Source: Phycisphaerales bacterium
Lineage (GTDB): Bacteria; Planctomycetota; Phycisphaerae; Phycisphaerales; UBA1924
NCBI GenBank assembly: GCA_007693765.1
Contig: RECZ01000102.1
Coordinates: 1 to 64,000, forward strand
Length of the DNA: 64,000 bases
Direction of reading: 5' to 3'
Position numbers and translations under genes: made by a program
Shown here: piece after piece, positions 61,340-64,000 of the stretch
Position numbering within the stretch: position 1 is the first letter of the stretch
Layout: the number at the start of each line of letters is the position of its first letter
The notes under the pieces: generated by a model
What the model was told of the DNA's origin: nothing
The model's database searches: none
The model's input: the letters and a program-made list of their open reading frames with translations, nothing else

Positions 61340-63505
61340 ATGCCCCGCCTGACCACCCAACCCGGAAGCCGTGCGACGCGTCGGACACTTACGGCCGCGC
61401 TGGCGCTGGCCGCGTCGTCGGGCATGGTGATGGGGCAGGACAGCGTCGCGGTCGACGGCGGCCAGAACGATGCGCTCTCGGCGCAGGCGCCTGGGCAGCA
61501 GCGGGTGCGCTACGTGGTCGACCTGACCCCGGTGACGTCGTCGTGGGGGCTGCGGTACGTGGTGGGGCCGGTGCTCAAGGCCTCGCGCGACCTCGACCCC
61601 ATGTTCCACACCAACATCCTCGGCGCCGGCGCCATCAGCCCCACGCATCATGCGCCCAGCGCCGGCGTGACCCTGCCCGCCGACCGCCGCGATTTCGCGT
61701 TCTGGAGCGCGCCCGGACAGGGCGTGCACCCGCAGTGGAACACGGCGCCCTCGCAGACGCTGACCGTGGGCACGTACCAGCGCCGCTTCGGGGTGGCGTT
61801 CAACGACTTCGCGGTGGGGCCGAACAACGTCGTGGGCGCCGTGATCGGGCAGAACGGCGAGACGCTGGCGGACCTGCGCCGCCTGTACATCGAGCGCACC
61901 ACGGGCGCCACCTCGCGTTTGCCCGCGCAGGGGCTCAACGGGGACACGTTCCGCGTGTCGATGGGCGGCGTGGATCACACGGGCCTGGTGTCGACGCGGA
62001 TGGACGGGTTCCAAGCCTCGTCGGACGCCGTGTTTCGAATTCTGGGCGAGAACATCGTGCTGCTGCACCTGCCGCGGCGACTGGCGTCGGCCGTCGCCTC
62101 CCCGCCGCCGAACAACCCCCCGCCGTACGTCAACGTGATCATCAATCAGTTGGGCGAGAACAAGTCGTTCCTCGACACCGGTTCGACGTTCTTCGCCGTC
62201 GACGGCAGCGAGCCGCCCGCGGGCGAGGTGCAGGTGACGCTCAAGACGCCGGTGTCGTTCGCCAGCGGCGGCGGGCAGTTCAATCACTTCGTGGCGTTCG
62301 ACTTCAAGAGCCGGCTCATCACCGGCACACACTTCAACCCCGCCGACAGCCCTTCCCTCCAAAAGTCGACGATCGCCTCGGCGTTCCGCGCCCCGCAGGT
62401 CGCGGGTGTGCGCGGCGGGCCGTCGTACTCCGGCGTCACGGCGCTGGGTGGGAACCTGGGCACGGTGGCGTCGCTGGCGGTGGGCACGGCGTCGAGCACG
62501 GCGCGGGTCGATCGCATCAATGTGTTCGCGCTGGAGGCGAGCCCCCTGCCCTTCGAGCCGCCGCGTGTCGTCGCGGGCAGCCCGCTGGCGGCGGTGATGC
62601 CCTCGCCGATCGCGACGCTCGACGGCGCGTTCGAGGCGAACGAGGAGAATGATGCGGAGTTCCGGCACTGGCTGGGCGCGACGACGTTCCTCGGCCCGAG
62701 TGGGCTGGTGGGCATCGGTACGACGAAGAATGGCCGACTGGTGCTCGCCGCGACGGCGACGGACCCTGAGCACGGCGAGTTCATCGCGGTGGCGACGCGG
62801 GAGAACCCCATCGTTGGCGGGTGGTCGTGGCAGGTCGCGGCGCACGTCGGCATGCCGGTGCGGAGCGGCCCGACCGCGGGCGGCGTGGGCACGAGCGTGA
62901 TCGGCGCCATCGTCGCGGGTTCGCCGACGGGGATGTCGTCGCCGGCGGTCGACCTCTTGGGCAACATCTACTTCACAGCGCGCTGGCGCCAGTCGGGCGC
63001 ATCGACCGATCAGACGGGCTTCTTCCGCGCGGTGCGGACGCCGGACGGCTACGAGTTGGAGCGCTTGCTGACAACGGGGCAGACCGTGCAGGGGCAAAAC
63101 TCCGCGACGCCCTACGTGGTGCGGTCGATCGCGCTCGCGGATGGGCAGGGGCCTGCGCCGGGTTCGTTCCACGCGGGGAGCGTTCTGCAGTCGATGATCC
63201 CGGGGCGGGAAATCGATGATCCGCGCAGCGCGTTCGCCTTCGGCGGCGCCGTTGTGCAGGCGACGATCGCGTACCAACGCGGAGTCGAAGAGATCTACGA
63301 GGCCATGCTGTTCGTCGGGCCCTACGCGGCGGGCCTGACGGGGGACGCCACCGGCGACGGCGAGGTCGGCTTCGCGGACCTGGCGTTGGTGCTGAGCCAG
63401 CTCGGGCAATCCGGCGACGGGCTGCAGGGCGATCTCAACGGGGATGGGGTCGTCAACTTTGTGGACCTGCTGCTGGTTCTTGAGAATTACGGGTCCTCGA
63501 TGTGA
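61340..63505 (+). CDS. Secreted dockerin-like-repeat protein, function unknown
   Basis: A 721-residue exported protein. The signal peptide is about residues 1-32 (TLTAALALAASSGMVMG). The body is a beta-rich, propeller-like region with no motif I recognise (FNDFAVGPNNVVGAVIGQNG, LLGNIYFTARWRQSG, GMSSPAVDLLGN). The C-terminus has two dockerin-like repeats (GDATGDGEVGFADLALVLSQ, GDLNGDGVVNFVDLLLVLEN). It stands alone after the secretion operon and is a candidate substrate of it. Confidence 0.85.
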   Translation: MPRLTTQPGSRATRRTLTAALALAASSGMVMGQDSVAVDGGQNDALSAQAPGQQRVRYVVDLTPVTSSWGLRYVVGPVLKASRDLDPMFHTNILGAGAISPTHHAPSAGVTLPADRRDFAFWSAPGQGVHPQWNTAPSQTLTVGTYQRRFGVAFNDFAVGPNNVVGAVIGQNGETLADLRRLYIERTTGATSRLPAQGLNGDTFRVSMGGVDHTGLVSTRMDGFQASSDAVFRILGENIVLLHLPRRLASAVASPPPNNPPPYVNVIINQLGENKSFLDTGSTFFAVDGSEPPAGEVQVTLKTPVSFASGGGQFNHFVAFDFKSRLITGTHFNPADSPSLQKSTIASAFRAPQVAGVRGGPSYSGVTALGGNLGTVASLAVGTASSTARVDRINVFALEASPLPFEPPRVVAGSPLAAVMPSPIATLDGAFEANEENDAEFRHWLGATTFLGPSGLVGIGTTKNGRLVLAATATDPEHGEFIAVATRENPIVGGWSWQVAAHVGMPVRSGPTAGGVGTSVIGAIVAGSPTGMSSPAVDLLGNIYFTARWRQSGASTDQTGFFRAVRTPDGYELERLLTTGQTVQGQNSATPYVVRSIALADGQGPAPGSFHAGSVLQSMIPGREIDDPRSAFAFGGAVVQATIAYQRGVEEIYEAMLFVGPYAAGLTGDATGDGEVGFADLALVLSQLGQSGDGLQGDLNGDGVVNFVDLLLVLENYGSSM

Positions 63506-63836
63506 GCCGGGCGCGACGGACGACGCGGCGTCGCCGGGGGCGCGGTACGTCCGAAAAAAGTCGGCTCCAACTCCCGGGGGAAAAGTCGCGCAACATCGAC
63601 CAGAACATGAACCGAACGCAAAAACGCCTCTGGGCGTGCCTTTGGCCTGTCGGAGCGGCCGAGACCCTCCTCTTCATGAGAAATTTTCAGCGTTTTTGAG
63701 TCATGAGGCTTCCTCTACGGGGAATCGTGTGGTAGAGTCATCTTGATCGGGAGCGATGTTCGCTACCGGGTCTGCGCAACCCTCCACCAACACAAGTCAC
63801 TTTCAATAAGTGACGGAGAGACAGAGGAGAAAACGA
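63506..63836. other. Intergenic region with leader hairpin
   Basis: About 330 bases. It contains a weak stem ACGCC/GGCGT, a candidate promoter (TTCCTC, 17 bp, TAGAGT) near 63710-63740, and a 7-bp hairpin GTCACTT-TCAAT-AAGTGAC at 63796-63814 just before the ribosome-binding site AGAGGAGA of the next gene. Confidence 0.45.
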
Positions 63837-64000
63837 ATGGTTCGTATCCTTGCAGTTACCACGCTCTTTGCGGCCGCTTCGGTCGCCAACGCCGGCATCT
63901 CGGCCAGCAACTTCAGCCTCGGCTGGGTCGAGATTGACAACTCGGTCAGCCCCGCGACCGGCACCTCGCCCAGCACCGACCTCCAGTCCCCCTTCGATCC
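63837..64000 (+). CDS. Secreted protein, 5' part only
   Basis: The first 54 codons are visible before the window ends. The signal peptide is MVRILAVTTLFAAASVANA. The mature part begins GISASNFSLGWVEIDNSVS, resembling N-termini of other PEP-CTERM-type secreted proteins, but the C-terminus is outside the window. AGAGGAGA lies about 7 bases before the ATG. A hairpin at 63796-63814 sits immediately upstream of that site. Confidence 0.75.
   Translation, partial: MVRILAVTTLFAAASVANAGISASNFSLGWVEIDNSVSPATGTSPSTDLQSPFD

Noticed and set aside
61337-63409. 690-codon open frame antisense to the last dockerin protein
   Set aside because: Arg/His/Gly-rich and motif-free; the sense frame has a signal peptide and dockerin-like repeats.

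Overview
The window is high-GC, densely coded bacterial chromosome, most likely from a planctomycete of the class Phycisphaerae. The assignment is inferred from several traits seen together. Secreted proteins end in a PEP-CTERM-like tail (P-x-P-G-A, hydrophobic stretch, RRRR). Four proteins carry C-terminal dockerin-like repeats of the GDxTGDGxVGFxDLSxVLxxFG type. There is a full type II secretion operon and an Anbu proteasome-like cluster. I see no phage, plasmid, insertion-sequence, CRISPR or rRNA signature; the only RNA gene found is a tRNA-Thr(CGU).

Layout. 0.3-18 kb is mostly housekeeping: a BaiN-like flavoprotein, an M3 oligopeptidase, a tandem pair of ClpP/NfeD-fold proteins (one with its catalytic Ser replaced), a CCA-adding type nucleotidyltransferase, RsmD, a beta-barrel candidate, an ArfB-like release factor, an M20 amidohydrolase, a Nif3-like protein, a second GGQ release-factor-like protein, a formylglycine-enzyme-fold PEP-CTERM protein, TsaD, an S41 protease, HflX and the tRNA. 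18-26.5 kb holds a NarL-type two-component system, a DUF3494 ice-binding-like protein, an SDR epimerase and three tandem PEP-CTERM paralogues. Each paralogue has its own promoter, the same leader 11-mer and its own terminator. 26.5-30.7 kb is a translationally coupled Anbu cluster (ATP-grasp, alpha-E, Anbu, transglutaminase). 30.8-33 kb has a CstB-like persulfide dioxygenase/rhodanese divergent from a 1-Cys peroxiredoxin.

33-40.5 kb contains secreted dockerin proteins (a beta-propeller-like protein, a reprolysin-like metalloprotease and a protein sharing its C-terminal modules) around an aldo/keto reductase and FAD oxidoreductase pair. 42.5-46.8 kb is a tightly overlapping four-gene operon: C39-like peptidase, RimK-like ATP-grasp ligase, GCS2-like carboxylate-amine ligase and N-formylglutamate-amidohydrolase-like protein. 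It looks like a peptide or amide-bond forming and trimming system and is the best candidate for an undescribed system here. 48.8-61.1 kb is a type II secretion operon (D-E-F-G-I-J-K-C/P-like-L-M-TPR) that plausibly exports the many secreted proteins nearby. The window ends with one more dockerin protein and the start of another secreted protein cut by the window edge.

Start codons were chosen by ribosome-binding site and homology-typical N-termini. In this GC-rich DNA most long antisense open frames are artefacts and are left out.
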